This document shows positions 1-15,727 of a DNA stretch of 64,000 nucleotides, in pieces. The position numbers and the translations under genes were made by a program. The stretch's first letter is position 1; each line of letters starts with the position of its first letter. This DNA comes from Leptospira ainazelensis. Its GTDB lineage: Bacteria > Spirochaetota > Leptospiria > Leptospirales > Leptospiraceae. The notes under the pieces are model-generated. The model worked only from the letters and a program-made list of their open reading frames with translations, had not been told where the DNA came from and did not search any database. The stretch is from assembly GCF_016918785.1 (NCBI RefSeq), contig NZ_JAFFPT010000025.1, positions 247,139 through 311,138 of the forward strand, written 5' to 3'.

Positions 1-1
1 T

Positions 2-487
2 TTTACGGATGGAACGATCGGAGAGACCATCCAGGCAAACACGAATAACGTTCGTTGTGTTTCAGGGTCGTCGCTTCCCGCACAACTTTTCAAAGACAAC
101 GGCGATTCCACAGTGACCGACGTAAACACCGGTTTGATTTGGGCCCAGTGTAGCGCGGGTTTGTCCGGAAGCGGATGTGCGACGGGCGCCGTTTCCTTTC
201 CAAATTGGACAAACGCCCTTCTTACCTGCAACAATCTGAGTTTGGCCGGCAGGGTTTGGCGTTTGCCTTCCGTAAACGAATTGAGTAGTTTGACCGACTT
301 GAGCGTCGCAAATCCGGCAATCAAATCTTCTTATTTTCCAGGAACCTTTAACGGGAATTATTGGACTTCGACTACCTATACGAATCCGACCGATGCTTGG
401 ATCGTTCAGTTTGGAGCCGGCAATATCGTTACCAATTTGACAAAAGGCGCCACCGCGGGAGTTCGTTGTGTAACAACCGGCCCTTGA
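2..487 (+). CDS. DUF1566 (Lcl_C) repeat protein, 3' part
   Basis: The frame is open from base 2, so the 5' end lies outside the window; 161 residues are visible. The first 20 or so end in a NNVRCV motif. A complete second unit follows, running from TVTDVNTGLIWAQC through the central WRLPSVNELSSL and YWTSTTY motifs to GVRCV. This is the Lcl_C/DUF1566 pattern, so the protein seems to hold at least two tandem units. Such domains are usually found in exported or surface lipoproteins with fibrinogen-binding-like or lectin-like folds, and no enzymatic role is known. Localisation cannot be judged without the N-terminus. A GTG at 113 is only an internal codon, not the start. Confidence 0.85.
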   Translation, partial: FTDGTIGETIQANTNNVRCVSGSSLPAQLFKDNGDSTVTDVNTGLIWAQCSAGLSGSGCATGAVSFPNWTNALLTCNNLSLAGRVWRLPSVNELSSLTDLSVANPAIKSSYFPGTFNGNYWTSTTYTNPTDAWIVQFGAGNIVTNLTKGATAGVRCVTTGP

Positions 488-542
488 GTTTTATGGAATG
501 AGTTCGTTCAGATTCGAATCTCCTCCAACCGATATGTAATGT

Positions 543-1325
543 ATGGAGCCTTTTAAGCCAAAACCTCTTCTGAATAAGTCGGAACTCCGGCAGATAAAAA
601 AGTCCAGAACGAGAGTCGAGGGAAAAAAGGTAATCACCGACGACGTCAAAAAACTCAAGTCTCTGAGTGTAACCCCCGACCTTCCAAAAAAAGAACTCAT
701 TCAATATTACAAAGAACCGATCTGGATCGAATATTATATTCCTCGAGAATCGAGATTCGCCTACGAAGTAAAATATCTTTTTGTAAAGTTAATCGATCCC
801 ATTCCTCGTCCCGAACCGGCGGATAAAATTTTGAGAGAAGCCGTTGCCAAGGGAGAATTTATAGATATCATCGAAGTTCTTTTTCAACATCCCGAAAAGG
901 AAGATCTGATTCGAAGCAGTTATCTGAACACCTTTCCGTTCTTAGAATCCATCTCCGCGAATTATAAACAGTATTTAAAAAGCCAAGACGCTTACGATCT
1001 GAGAATTCCCCTTTTTCATACGGAAGCTTTGATGAAACGGGAGCCTACGGTTGCAACTTTGGAATTCATAGGTCCCTTTACGATTCTTAATCTCAATTGG
1101 CTGATCCGAAAACTCAACGAAGCGGGAGAAGAATTTTCACTCGAAGATGAAACCATTTCAGTTCTAATCAAAAGAAGGAACGAATACTGGGAACAAAATT
1201 CTCTCGAAGTCGATGAGGACTTCGAACTTTTCGCCGCACTTTTTTATGAGCAGGCATTTCCGCACAGAGGTTCCGAGTATGACGACGCCTTGCTCTTGAG
1301 AGAAACCGACGACCCTAAAGTCTAA
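543..1325 (+). CDS. hypothetical protein, 260 aa
   Basis: A 260-residue soluble protein, rich in charged residues, with no signal peptide or membrane segment and no motif I recognise. The N-terminal 50 residues are very basic ([20 protein letters not shown]); the rest is mixed alpha-helical in character. The ATG at 543 lies 55 bases after the DUF1566 gene. Its TAA (1323-1325) overlaps the TAG of the convergent acyltransferase gene, so the two genes meet with no spacer. The codon usage looks like that of the neighbours. I infer a conserved Leptospira protein of unknown function. Confidence 0.75.
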   Translation: MEPFKPKPLLNKSELRQIKKSRTRVEGKKVITDDVKKLKSLSVTPDLPKKELIQYYKEPIWIEYYIPRESRFAYEVKYLFVKLIDPIPRPEPADKILREAVAKGEFIDIIEVLFQHPEKEDLIRSSYLNTFPFLESISANYKQYLKSQDAYDLRIPLFHTEALMKREPTVATLEFIGPFTILNLNWLIRKLNEAGEEFSLEDETISVLIKRRNEYWEQNSLEVDEDFELFAALFYEQAFPHRGSEYDDALLLRETDDPKV

Positions 1326-2530
1326 CTTAATTTTTTTTGTCTTCCCGTAAGTTTGTCTTTGAGTATCAGGAACGGTTCTTCGATTAACAAAAAGAAGAAC
1401 CAGGATATAAGAAACGTAACGAGGACCAGATAAACGCTCGTAAGCAAAAACATCCCCACGGTCGGCGTACTTTGCAACAAAGGAAGAATTTTTTTGGCCG
1501 CAATCGGAATCGCAAATATATGCCAAAGATACGCCGTATAACCAAGACGCGCAAACGGTCGAAAAACTCCAAGACTGAAAAAACTTTTTAAGAATCCGGG
1601 ATAAAAGGAAAAATACATAAGAATTCCGAAACCGAAGGAAAGCATAACGGGCCGCAAAACAAGCGCCCAAGAAGTACCCGGGTCGATCTGATGCGCGTAG
1701 ATCACGATCGCAATTCCAAAAACGAGAATAGAAAGAATTGCCACCTTATATTTTTCGGCTCTTTCCGCGGTAAGAGGAAAGTGGTGAAAAATTTCATACA
1801 CGATCATTCCCGCAAGAATCGAATCGAATCTCGCGTGAAAATTGTAAGCCGCATCCATATTCGGAGGAAAGGCGAGATTCATTCTTACAAAAAAGGCGGT
1901 TAAAAATCCCGCAAAATAAAAAAGAAACCGAACTTGAATGTTCACTCTAAAAAGAAAGACCGCGCAGAGAAACGGAAGAATGAGATAAAAATGTTCTTCG
2001 ATGGAAAGAGACCATCCTCCGTTGTAAAGATAGTGAGGATAAATATCGGAAAGATAGAATATATCCACCCAGATGTATTCCATTCTTATCTTAGTTTCCG
2101 CGATCAAAGAAAGAATCTGCGCGTTATCGATTTGTATGGATTCTAATTTAGCCAATTGCTGGGATTTGCTGTAGTAAAGAATTGCGAGAGCGAAGTAAAA
2201 CGCCGGAAAAATACGCAACGACCTTTTTATAAAGAATTGTTTGATTTCGAGCTTTCCGTTTCTTTCGTGTTCTCGAAATAATCCCCCGTAGATCAGAAAA
2301 CCGCTGAGCAAAAAGAAAAAATCCACTCCGGAAGAGAGAGAACCCAGAAACAAACGTAAAGGATCCGGGTCGCCCGGAAGGATCGTTTTTGCAGTAACCC
2401 AGGCGTGAAACACGACTACAAATAAAATCGAAATCGCGCGAATTCCGTTTAGATTTTCGTATTCGTTTTCCTTTTTGTAAAAAATAGATAAACAGTATTC
2501 TTTTATATTCGTTTTTTTTAAAATACTCAT
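1322..2530 (-). CDS. membrane acyltransferase, family 3 (OafA/YrhL type)
   Basis: A 402-residue protein with about ten hydrophobic helices. It fits the Acyl_transf_3 family, which moves acetyl or other acyl groups onto sugars of LPS O-antigen, peptidoglycan or exported glycans at the inner membrane. The catalytic-type histidine is visible in VVFHAW (His42), preceded by [10 protein letters not shown]. Further family landmarks are the [13 protein letters not shown] and [16 protein letters not shown] segments. There is no fused SGNH domain, so it is a minimal version. It lies in a minus-strand block with signal peptidase and two multi-pass envelope proteins, which suits a role in surface polysaccharide modification. 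The substrate cannot be told. Confidence 0.88.
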   Translation of the reverse strand: MSILKKTNIKEYCLSIFYKKENEYENLNGIRAISILFVVVFHAWVTAKTILPGDPDPLRLFLGSLSSGVDFFFLLSGFLIYGGLFREHERNGKLEIKQFFIKRSLRIFPAFYFALAILYYSKSQQLAKLESIQIDNAQILSLIAETKIRMEYIWVDIFYLSDIYPHYLYNGGWSLSIEEHFYLILPFLCAVFLFRVNIQVRFLFYFAGFLTAFFVRMNLAFPPNMDAAYNFHARFDSILAGMIVYEIFHHFPLTAERAEKYKVAILSILVFGIAIVIYAHQIDPGTSWALVLRPVMLSFGFGILMYFSFYPGFLKSFFSLGVFRPFARLGYTAYLWHIFAIPIAAKKILPLLQSTPTVGMFLLTSVYLVLVTFLISWFFFLLIEEPFLILKDKLTGRQKKLS

Positions 2531-2585
2531 ATAGATTTCTTTCTGCGTTTGTTATACTTTTTGTTTGTAGTAAATGTGAGGATGT

Positions 2586-3167
2586 TCATAAAAAAAGCCA
2601 GACTTTTCCTCTGAGTTTTTGAAACGGAACCAAACCGTAGTTTCTAGAATCGGTTGAATTTTCCCGATTGTCCCCCAAAACTAAAAAGTAACCGGGTGGA
2701 ATTCTTCCCGCGTCGCCGATGGGAACGTTTCCTTTTACCGCGGTCATCGGGATCATGGAAAGGGAAGGCGCGATGGTTTTAAATCCAGGTTTTAAAAACG
2801 TTTCCTGAAGAGGACCGTCGTTGATTAGGATTCGATCGTTTTCAAAACGGAAATAATCGCCGGGCAAACCGACGACCCGTTTTAAACTCAGTTCTTCTTC
2901 GAGTCCATCCAAAACCAAAACGTCGAATCTGTCGACTTGTCCTTCCAAGAAAGAAATTTCCCATTTTCCGATCCGCGCGGGAAAACCCCATTTGGTCACT
3001 AAAATTAGATCACCTTCCTTATAAGAAGGAGCCATCGAATATCCGGAGATAAAGTAGATTTGAAACAAAAAAACCCGCATCAAAATGATCGTAAAAAGAG
3101 AAAGAAAGACGGGAGAAATCTTCCAGAGCGTTTTCGAAATCTTCCCTTCTTTTTCGGAGTTTTTCAT
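2586..3167 (-). CDS. lepB: signal peptidase I
   Basis: A 193-residue type I signal peptidase that removes signal peptides from exported proteins on the outer face of the inner membrane. One N-terminal membrane helix (about residues 17-38) is followed by the catalytic Ser44 in SGYSMAPSY and the general-base Lys96 in LKRVVGLPGD. The C-terminal GDNRENSTDSR box completes the S26 family pattern. It is short compared with E. coli LepB (324 aa), which has two helices and large insertions, and is closer to Gram-positive-like short forms. Leptospira may have other lepB copies; this sequence alone cannot say which is the main one. Confidence 0.93.
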   Translation of the reverse strand: MKNSEKEGKISKTLWKISPVFLSLFTIILMRVFLFQIYFISGYSMAPSYKEGDLILVTKWGFPARIGKWEISFLEGQVDRFDVLVLDGLEEELSLKRVVGLPGDYFRFENDRILINDGPLQETFLKPGFKTIAPSLSMIPMTAVKGNVPIGDAGRIPPGYFLVLGDNRENSTDSRNYGLVPFQKLRGKVWLFL

Positions 3168-3282
3168 ACGAGACTGGAACAGAATCCGTTGTAAGAGTCA
3201 GGAGGAAAAGTCAAAAATTCAACGGAGTATTTGAATCTAAGGGAATTCTTGGTTCACTGTTTTTATTTGAAATAGGCCGACT

Positions 3283-4818
3283 CTATTTCGGAACCAGCTC
3301 AGTGATTTGAATCAAGCTATCTCCTTTTCTAATTTCCGTAATTGTATATCGATCTTTGAGACGATCTTTTGCATATTTATATAAGGATCGGTCCAAGATG
3401 TCTTCAATCAGAATGAAAGGTAATTTTCCATTTTCTAAAACGATAGTATTTAGATCTTCCGGTTTTGATAGTAATAATATCGTTTGATCGAGGTAGTTCA
3501 TGCCGAAGGTATTTGCAATATTATTCTTTTGAGTAACGAAAACTTTCGAATTGTCCCAAGGAATTTCAGATTGAATCTGCGCTAATTGTTGGGAAATTTT
3601 TCGCATGGATCGAATCACTTTTTGGTTTAGATTGAGAGAAATAAGAATCAAAAGTCCCAGAGTTATAAAAATAAATTTTTGAAACATCGGCTTTGTGTTT
3701 TCAATTCGTTTGAATTCTTTAAGCAGGAGAATCGGGATAAATACGCTGCACGTAAAATACCGGGAACCCCAATCTATATTTGAATCGTTCGGAGTCAAAA
3801 TGCAAACGAGAATTAGGTTTGTGATGAAGCTTATAATCCAGATTTGCGAACTTTTGAGGATTTTATTCCAATTCCAGATACAAAATCCGATTACAAAAAT
3901 ATACCAAGGAGAATATCCAAAAAAGCCGACTCTTCCATTGCCGCTGATCAGCAAACTTTGGATGCTACCGAATTTTGTGGACCAGTCAAAATCTAGAATT
4001 GAATGATTCGACGCAACTCGAGGTCCAAAGAAAGAATCGTAATGAATGAAGTTGTAAATCACAAAGGAAGAAAATAGAATCGAGAATCCGAAAGCGAAAA
4101 GAAATCCTTTTAGCGAATCTTCAAATTGAATTTTTCTTAAGCGACTAAATGCGATTAGAAAAAAGGAGAATAAAAAGGAAAAGGCGAATAAGATTACTTC
4201 CGGTCTATACCAGCAAGATACTCCGACTAGAATTCCGGAAAAAAAGTAGTGGAATCGATTTTCAGTTAAGAACTCAGATCCTTCCTTCAACAGAAATAAA
4301 ATTCCCAATAAAACCAAAGTTACGGCAACGGAAACATCCGAAAAAGAAAGAAAATGGTGCAGAAGTGGTGTTCCGATCAAAACCACAATCGGAATCAGAT
4401 ATTGCCTTGTGATCTTGTAGAGTATAATCAGATAAATCCAAAATAAAAATGCGGAAAAGTATAAAATCCCTTCCTGAAATCCGAGGGCCACAAAAGGAGC
4501 GGATAGGATCGTATTCGCGAAGGGGAAGGGTGTTATCTTTTCACCGGAGCGAGATGTTGAAGTTCCGATCAAAAAATACTTAAAGTCGGGATCGATGGAT
4601 TTTCCGAGATAAAAAACCTCTTGAGATTGAAATCCGGATTCTATCCAGCCTTTTGTTTGAAGAACTTTTACCAGACTATCGGCTGCGAATGAGTTTTTAG
4701 GTATTGTAAAACAGGTAGCGATTAAACAGAATGAAAGGGTGAGCAGAGCAATGAATACTTGTATAAAAATCCTAAAGAAAGGATTTTCTAATTGTTTGGC
4801 GAATATCCGGGTCTTCAT
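3283..4818 (-). CDS. multi-pass membrane protein, paralog of the next gene
   Basis: A 511-residue integral membrane protein with about ten to eleven hydrophobic helices and a soluble C-terminal tail of about 100 residues. It resembles the 532-residue protein encoded just upstream on the same strand: both share a FYxG/DP(D/E)(F/L)K segment after the first helix, a GxxGxFGYSP motif in mid-protein and a GSRY motif near residue 340. The topology resembles GT-C glycosyltransferases or O-antigen-type proteins, but I see no clear catalytic motif such as an early acidic DxD, so no enzyme name is given. The stretch looks more AT-rich than the surrounding genes, which may mean faster evolution or transfer. 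Confidence 0.8.
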   Translation of the reverse strand: MKTRIFAKQLENPFFRIFIQVFIALLTLSFCLIATCFTIPKNSFAADSLVKVLQTKGWIESGFQSQEVFYLGKSIDPDFKYFLIGTSTSRSGEKITPFPFANTILSAPFVALGFQEGILYFSAFLFWIYLIILYKITRQYLIPIVVLIGTPLLHHFLSFSDVSVAVTLVLLGILFLLKEGSEFLTENRFHYFFSGILVGVSCWYRPEVILFAFSFLFSFFLIAFSRLRKIQFEDSLKGFLFAFGFSILFSSFVIYNFIHYDSFFGPRVASNHSILDFDWSTKFGSIQSLLISGNGRVGFFGYSPWYIFVIGFCIWNWNKILKSSQIWIISFITNLILVCILTPNDSNIDWGSRYFTCSVFIPILLLKEFKRIENTKPMFQKFIFITLGLLILISLNLNQKVIRSMRKISQQLAQIQSEIPWDNSKVFVTQKNNIANTFGMNYLDQTILLLSKPEDLNTIVLENGKLPFILIEDILDRSLYKYAKDRLKDRYTITEIRKGDSLIQITELVPK

Positions 4819-4885
4819 AAGCTGTTGTTAAAAACCAATGTTCGTTTAGATTGAAAGTCATCCGGTTTAGAGACAACCGGAAATA

Positions 4886-6484
4886 CTATTCTTTTCTGCT
4901 ATAAATTCCGTAAAGAATTTCGATGCTTCCCAGACTTTGTTTTTTTAAAATCTGAATCGACCGAATTTTAGAAATGGCTTCCGGATCGAACTGATTGAGA
5001 TAAGCAAACATTCCGTTTTTTGTATCTTTTTCGTATTTCAGATCTTTCATACCTTCGGTGTATTCTTTTGTATAAGCGAAGTATTCAAATGAAACCGAAG
5101 ATTTTTTTTGAGACAAGGAGAATTTTTCCAGGAACTCGGCTAACTCCTGTACGTTGGTCGCCTCGTAAACTCTTCCTTGAAAGTAAAGTTCCTCGCCGGC
5201 CATTCCTCCGATCAAACCGTTCTGGAAGACCAAAAGATTTTCCTTCGGTTCTTTTAAAATGAATTCCTGAACTCCTTTTGTGTTCTTCGCAAAACCTTTA
5301 GTAGTTTTGTAATAGATCCAAGTCGGTATAACGGATATTCCAAGAAGAAGGTAGAATGGAATTCTCCAGAGGTAACTTTTATTTTGTAAAAACCGCAATG
5401 CCCTGGATGCAAGAAGAAAAAGTCCGGGTAAACCCGGAGTCAGATAACGGGAACCGAATTCCGCGCCTCCGTCGTTCGGAGCGGTGCTCGCAGAGATCAG
5501 AATTCCGAGGATGGACGCTCCGATCATACTTTTTTCCCGATTCTCCATTTTTTTCCAGTTTTTTAAAAAGGAGAATACGAATAATCCGGTCCCGAACAAC
5601 AAAAACGGAGAATAACCGAAAAGTCCTAATTTTAGATTTCCGTAAAATAAGAGATTTATAAAATTCTTAAATAGATTGGATCCGTCCGCGGTATCGTAAT
5701 TTGCGTTGAACCTCGGTCCGAGGATCGAATGAAAGAACGTAAAATTGAATCCGCAGTAAACGAGAAAAAACAAAAAAAGAAAAATCGACACTGCGAAAAA
5801 AGAGATCCTATGTTCTCTTTTTTTTGAAAACGGGAATTGAAAAAATCCCTCAAAAATCCAATAAATTCCCAAAAAGATCAGATATTCCAAACGGAACCAA
5901 TAACAAAAAGAAAGAATTACTCCGCTTGCGATCGTTCTGATCGGAGACGGATTCTCCTTTGATTTTTGATAGAGAAAAATCCCCGTAACAAATAAAAAAA
6001 GTCCGACTCCGACATCCATAAAAAGATAACCGTTCATCACGATCGGAGTCAAAATCGAAAAAAGAAAAATCTGCCACGAAGGAATTTTATATTCCCGTCC
6101 GAGGAGATACAAGGACGAGCCGATCAAAAACGCCGATAAAAAGTAAATTCCGTAGGCGCCTCCGAATGGATAAACGATTGCATAAAGAATTCCTAAAGAG
6201 ATAGGAAAGGCGATGATCTTGTGACCGTTCGCTATCGACATCTTTAGTAGACTAAACTTGAGTTCCGGATCAAAATCAAAGCCAGGATAAAATACGTCTA
6301 GGGACCGAAACCCGCTCAGAAAAATCGATTTCCCAAGAATGAATTTTTCGTAGTGATCGGCGGAAAGAAGATATTTCGGCGGTATGGTTAAATAAAGAAA
6401 ATACGAAAAAAGAAAAGCGGCCACAATCGAGCCGTATTTGTTTTGAAGAATTCGAACCGATAAATCTTTGAGTTTTGGGATCAT
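4886..6484 (-). CDS. multi-pass membrane protein, GT-C-like topology
   Basis: A 532-residue polytopic protein with about eleven helices and a C-terminal soluble domain (about residues 400-532). It is the tandem paralog of the gene at 3283-4818: FYPGFDFDPELKF, LGLFGYSPF and GSRYLTPG match segments of that protein in the same order. The GSRY box in a loop before the last helices is also common in Leptospira membrane proteins annotated as dolichyl-phosphate-mannose-like transferases. That assignment is inference from topology only. Sixty-seven bases separate the two paralogs, and they are probably co-transcribed. The ATG at 6484 is the only reasonable start. Confidence 0.8.
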   Translation of the reverse strand: MIPKLKDLSVRILQNKYGSIVAAFLFSYFLYLTIPPKYLLSADHYEKFILGKSIFLSGFRSLDVFYPGFDFDPELKFSLLKMSIANGHKIIAFPISLGILYAIVYPFGGAYGIYFLSAFLIGSSLYLLGREYKIPSWQIFLFSILTPIVMNGYLFMDVGVGLFLFVTGIFLYQKSKENPSPIRTIASGVILSFCYWFRLEYLIFLGIYWIFEGFFQFPFSKKREHRISFFAVSIFLFLFFLVYCGFNFTFFHSILGPRFNANYDTADGSNLFKNFINLLFYGNLKLGLFGYSPFLLFGTGLFVFSFLKNWKKMENREKSMIGASILGILISASTAPNDGGAEFGSRYLTPGLPGLFLLASRALRFLQNKSYLWRIPFYLLLGISVIPTWIYYKTTKGFAKNTKGVQEFILKEPKENLLVFQNGLIGGMAGEELYFQGRVYEATNVQELAEFLEKFSLSQKKSSVSFEYFAYTKEYTEGMKDLKYEKDTKNGMFAYLNQFDPEAISKIRSIQILKKQSLGSIEILYGIYSRKE

Positions 6485-6750
6485 TGAGTTATAAAAAATT
6501 CAAAAATAGAAAAACCAATTTTAATACATTCGACATAAAAGGAAAAGATTCGGACAAAAGCTTCCTTTCATTTCGAAGTCAGCGTATCGAAATCGGTTTC
6601 GAGGTCAATCTGCTTTCAGTTCTTAAAAACAAACCCTTTGTTTCGGGATTTTTTCTCCTTTTTAGGAAACTATTTTTTTAAGAATGAGGAATTGTAAAAC
6701 TAAGTATTTTTTCATTGATCCATTCCCGGAATCGTGCAAAACTTGAAGTT

Positions 6751-7332
6751 ATGCAACAGGAAACTCCCTCCGATCCAAATCTACTTGGTCAATTTCTTTC
6801 CCAGTCTCCGGTAAAGGCTCTGATCGAACGTTACAAATCAGAAAAAGGTAAGGTTCGGAGCTTTATGGAAAAGCTTCCTCTTTACGCGAGCGGATTAAAA
6901 GGAACTGAATTTCAAAACGCGGATTCGGTCTTGAGAAAGGAATTGGCTTCTAAAATTTCCCATCTAAAGGAACCGATGCGAAGATTGGAAGAGGCGTTTG
7001 TTTCGGCGAGAAAAATGGATCTGATCGGAAGTAGCGAAATCGCAGTCGTTCTTATCGATAAACTTACGAACGCGATTCAATCGGCTGGATACGGACTTAC
7101 CGGTCTTGGAACCGGACTCAAAGCAACTCAAGAAGAATTGGAAAAACTCGCCGAGTTTGATTTTTCACTTTTTAAAGAAGTGGAAGGGATCGAATCCAAG
7201 ATCCAGGCTTTGAAAGTGACGGCGGAGTCTTCTGTGGAAGAAGTCCGAAGTTTGGTAAGCGAAATCAGAGTCGCGCTGGACGGTTTGGAAAACGCGTTTC
7301 GTTCTCGCAAGGATCTGTTTACGAAACTCTGA
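6751..7332 (+). CDS. hypothetical coiled-coil protein, 193 aa
   Basis: A soluble, mostly helical 193-residue protein with heptad-like Leu/Ile/Val spacing, particularly between residues 110 and 190, suggesting a coiled coil. The frame extends upstream to a TTG at 6715, but the ATG at 6751 (MQQETPSDPN) begins the part that looks like protein and is preferred, although no strong ribosome site precedes it. The gene lies 96 bases before the SPFH-domain gene on the same strand, so it may be a partner of that protein. No known family is recognised. Confidence 0.65.
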   Translation: MQQETPSDPNLLGQFLSQSPVKALIERYKSEKGKVRSFMEKLPLYASGLKGTEFQNADSVLRKELASKISHLKEPMRRLEEAFVSARKMDLIGSSEIAVVLIDKLTNAIQSAGYGLTGLGTGLKATQEELEKLAEFDFSLFKEVEGIESKIQALKVTAESSVEEVRSLVSEIRVALDGLENAFRSRKDLFTKL

Positions 7333-7428
7333 ACGATATTCAAAGGTCTTATTGGATTGAAAGAATCCGGAACGATCGCGCTTCAACAAACGCGAGCAGA
7401 AATCTTAAACAATAAAAAGGAATAAATC

Positions 7429-9774
<2,346 letters not shown>

Positions 9775-9880
9775 AGCCCCCGGGTGGATCGGATCGGTTG
9801 TTGGAGATTTTTTAAGACTTTTTTTCCCAAAATTTTTTTTTTCGTCGAAAGTAGGAAGTTTTTCGTCATATCTCTAATCC

Positions 9881-11689
<1,809 letters not shown>

Positions 11690-11708
11690 GCCGTTAATAC
11701 CTTAGAAT

Positions 11709-11727
11709 GCAGGAGATCCTACATTTT
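11709..11727. repeat. GTAGGA/TCCTAC dispersed repeat, variant copy
   Basis: The sequence GCAGGAGATCCTACATTTT resembles the palindromic repeat seen seven more times in this window (best copy 48892-48907). The stem arms GCAGGA and TCCTAC differ by one base, and the ACATTTT tail is shared with the other copies. Confidence 0.5.
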
Positions 11728-11872
11728 AAGGGTCGTTGCTTTTTGTGGTGAAGCGCCGACTTGTTTGTCGGTGCAAATTTGTAAGAACTCCTCGGAACGT
11801 TTTTCAAGAAAACCGGGTAAGTTATGATTTTCCTACCGCTTTCCGCTTCGATAATCCCATTTTTTTGAGAAC

Positions 11873-11891
11873 ATAGGAGTTCCTACATTTT
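11873..11891. repeat. GTAGGA/TCCTAC dispersed repeat
   Basis: ATAGGAGTTCCTACATTTT lies ten bases beyond the leuS stop, between leuS and the tail-anchored gene, which converge here. T-rich sequence on one side (11861-11867) and A-rich on the other (from 11893) extend the symmetry to an imperfect palindrome of about 40 bases, so it may end transcription from either side. Confidence 0.65.
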
Positions 11892-11900
11892 CAAAAAAGA

Positions 11901-14492
<2,592 letters not shown>

Positions 14493-14500
14493 TTGGATCC

Positions 14501-14689
14501 TTACTTTCTTACGGAGTCGATTACCTTGATCAATCTCTGAAATGTTTTACTCAAACATGATTTGCAAAGATCGTATTGGTAGAGTTGAGTGACCTTTGAT
14601 CTGCATCCTGTGCAAGTCAAGAGATGATTCCCTTTCGCTTCTGTTTGTTTTTCTTCGAGTAACTGCATTTTGCTCCCAGACTTATCCAT
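14501..14689 (-). CDS. small zinc-ribbon protein, 62 aa
   Basis: A 62-residue protein with two CxxC pairs (CTGC and CKSC, 17 residues apart) typical of a zinc ribbon or treble-clef finger, followed by a basic C-terminal helix. It sits directly upstream of leuS on the same strand. An ATG at 14668 has a GGGAG ribosome site five bases upstream, whereas the first ATG at 14689 has none visible, so the true product may be 55 residues. No known function is recognised; nucleic-acid binding or a role linked to translation is only a guess from size, charge and position. Confidence 0.6.
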   Translation of the reverse strand: MDKSGSKMQLLEEKQTEAKGNHLLTCTGCRSKVTQLYQYDLCKSCLSKTFQRLIKVIDSVRK

Positions 14690-14698
14690 GCTGATTTG

Positions 14699-14734
<36 letters not shown>

Positions 14735-14956
14735 GTGATCCAACAACATCCCTTCCCGGCTGATCGGAGATTACGTTATAAAAACCGGGTTGTTTAGAGT
14801 CAAAAAAAAATAGCGGACACTCATCAGAAATAAGTAGAATTTTTTTTAAAAAAATTGAGATCTTTTGTTTTATGTGGAATGCTTTTTTAAATGCATGTTT
14901 CCAATGTATGAAAGCCGATCGATTGGAAATTTATTTCTTTTCAGAGTCAGACAAGG

Positions 14957-15727
14957 ATGGTGTCGCGTTTGCTACAGGTAAAAAATCTCAATAAGTCCTA
15001 TTCAGTTTCGGGAAAAAAACTCGAAGTATTAAAAGACATCTCTTTTCAGATCGAAGAAGGAGAATTCATCGCAATTATCGGGCCTTCCGGTTCCGGAAAA
15101 TCCACATTGCTTGCTATTTCAGCAGGTTTGGATCGTCCGGACGACGGAGAAGTGATTTTGGACGGAATTCCACTCTTAGAAAAAGAGGAAGACGAGCTCG
15201 CAAAACTCAGGGGAGAAAAAATCGGATTTATTTTTCAAAATTTTCAGCTGATCAAATCGCTCAATGCGTTGGAAAATGTCTCTTTACCTCTTGTTCTAAA
15301 TTCTAAACTGACAACCGCTCAAATAAGGGATCAAGCCTTTCTGTGGTTGGAAAAAGTTTCCATGAAAGAAAGGGCTTCGAATTTTCCCGGACAACTTTCG
15401 GGAGGAGAAGAACAAAGGATCGCGATCGCAAGATCATTTATTCACAATCCGAAAATCTTATTCGCAGACGAACCGACCGCAAACTTAGATAAGAAGAATG
15501 GAGAGATTGTGATGCAACTTCTCGCGGAGTTGAATCAAAAAACCTCTTCTACTTTGATCGTTGTCACTCACGATCATTCCGTCGCCGATCTTGCGGATCG
15601 TGTATTGGAAATGAGCGATGGAAAAATCATAAGAGAAATTCAAGGCAAGAAGAATCGGTTTCAAAAAAAAGCTTCCGTGAAGTCTGCGAAGTCCGCGAAA
15701 AAAAAGGTTTCTAAGAAAAAAAGATGA
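14957..15727 (+). CDS. ABC transporter ATP-binding protein (YbbA/LolD type)
   Basis: A 256-residue ABC ATPase of the MacB/LolD/YbbA group. Walker A is GPSGSGKST (about residues 42-50), the signature is LSGGEEQRIAIAR, and Walker B is ILFADEPTANLD, followed by the VTHD switch histidine. The C-terminal 25 residues form a lysine-rich tail (KKASVKSAKSAKKK) not usual in the family. An AAGG ribosome site precedes the ATG. The last codon overlaps the ATG of the permease gene by four bases (ATGA), so the two are translationally coupled parts of one transporter, probably moving lipids, lipoproteins or amphiphiles out of the inner membrane. Confidence 0.92.
   Translation: MVSRLLQVKNLNKSYSVSGKKLEVLKDISFQIEEGEFIAIIGPSGSGKSTLLAISAGLDRPDDGEVILDGIPLLEKEEDELAKLRGEKIGFIFQNFQLIKSLNALENVSLPLVLNSKLTTAQIRDQAFLWLEKVSMKERASNFPGQLSGGEEQRIAIARSFIHNPKILFADEPTANLDKKNGEIVMQLLAELNQKTSSTLIVVTHDHSVADLADRVLEMSDGKIIREIQGKKNRFQKKASVKSAKSAKKKVSKKKR

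Noticed and set aside
6475..6681. A 68-codon open frame on the plus strand upstream of the coiled-coil gene
   Set aside because: It starts inside the divergent membrane-protein gene, has no recognisable features and no ribosome site; it looks like chance.
11752..11771. Hairpin CGCCGAC/GTCGGTG as a terminator for the tail-anchored gene
   Set aside because: It has a G-T pair and is not followed by a T-run; kept only as a possibility.
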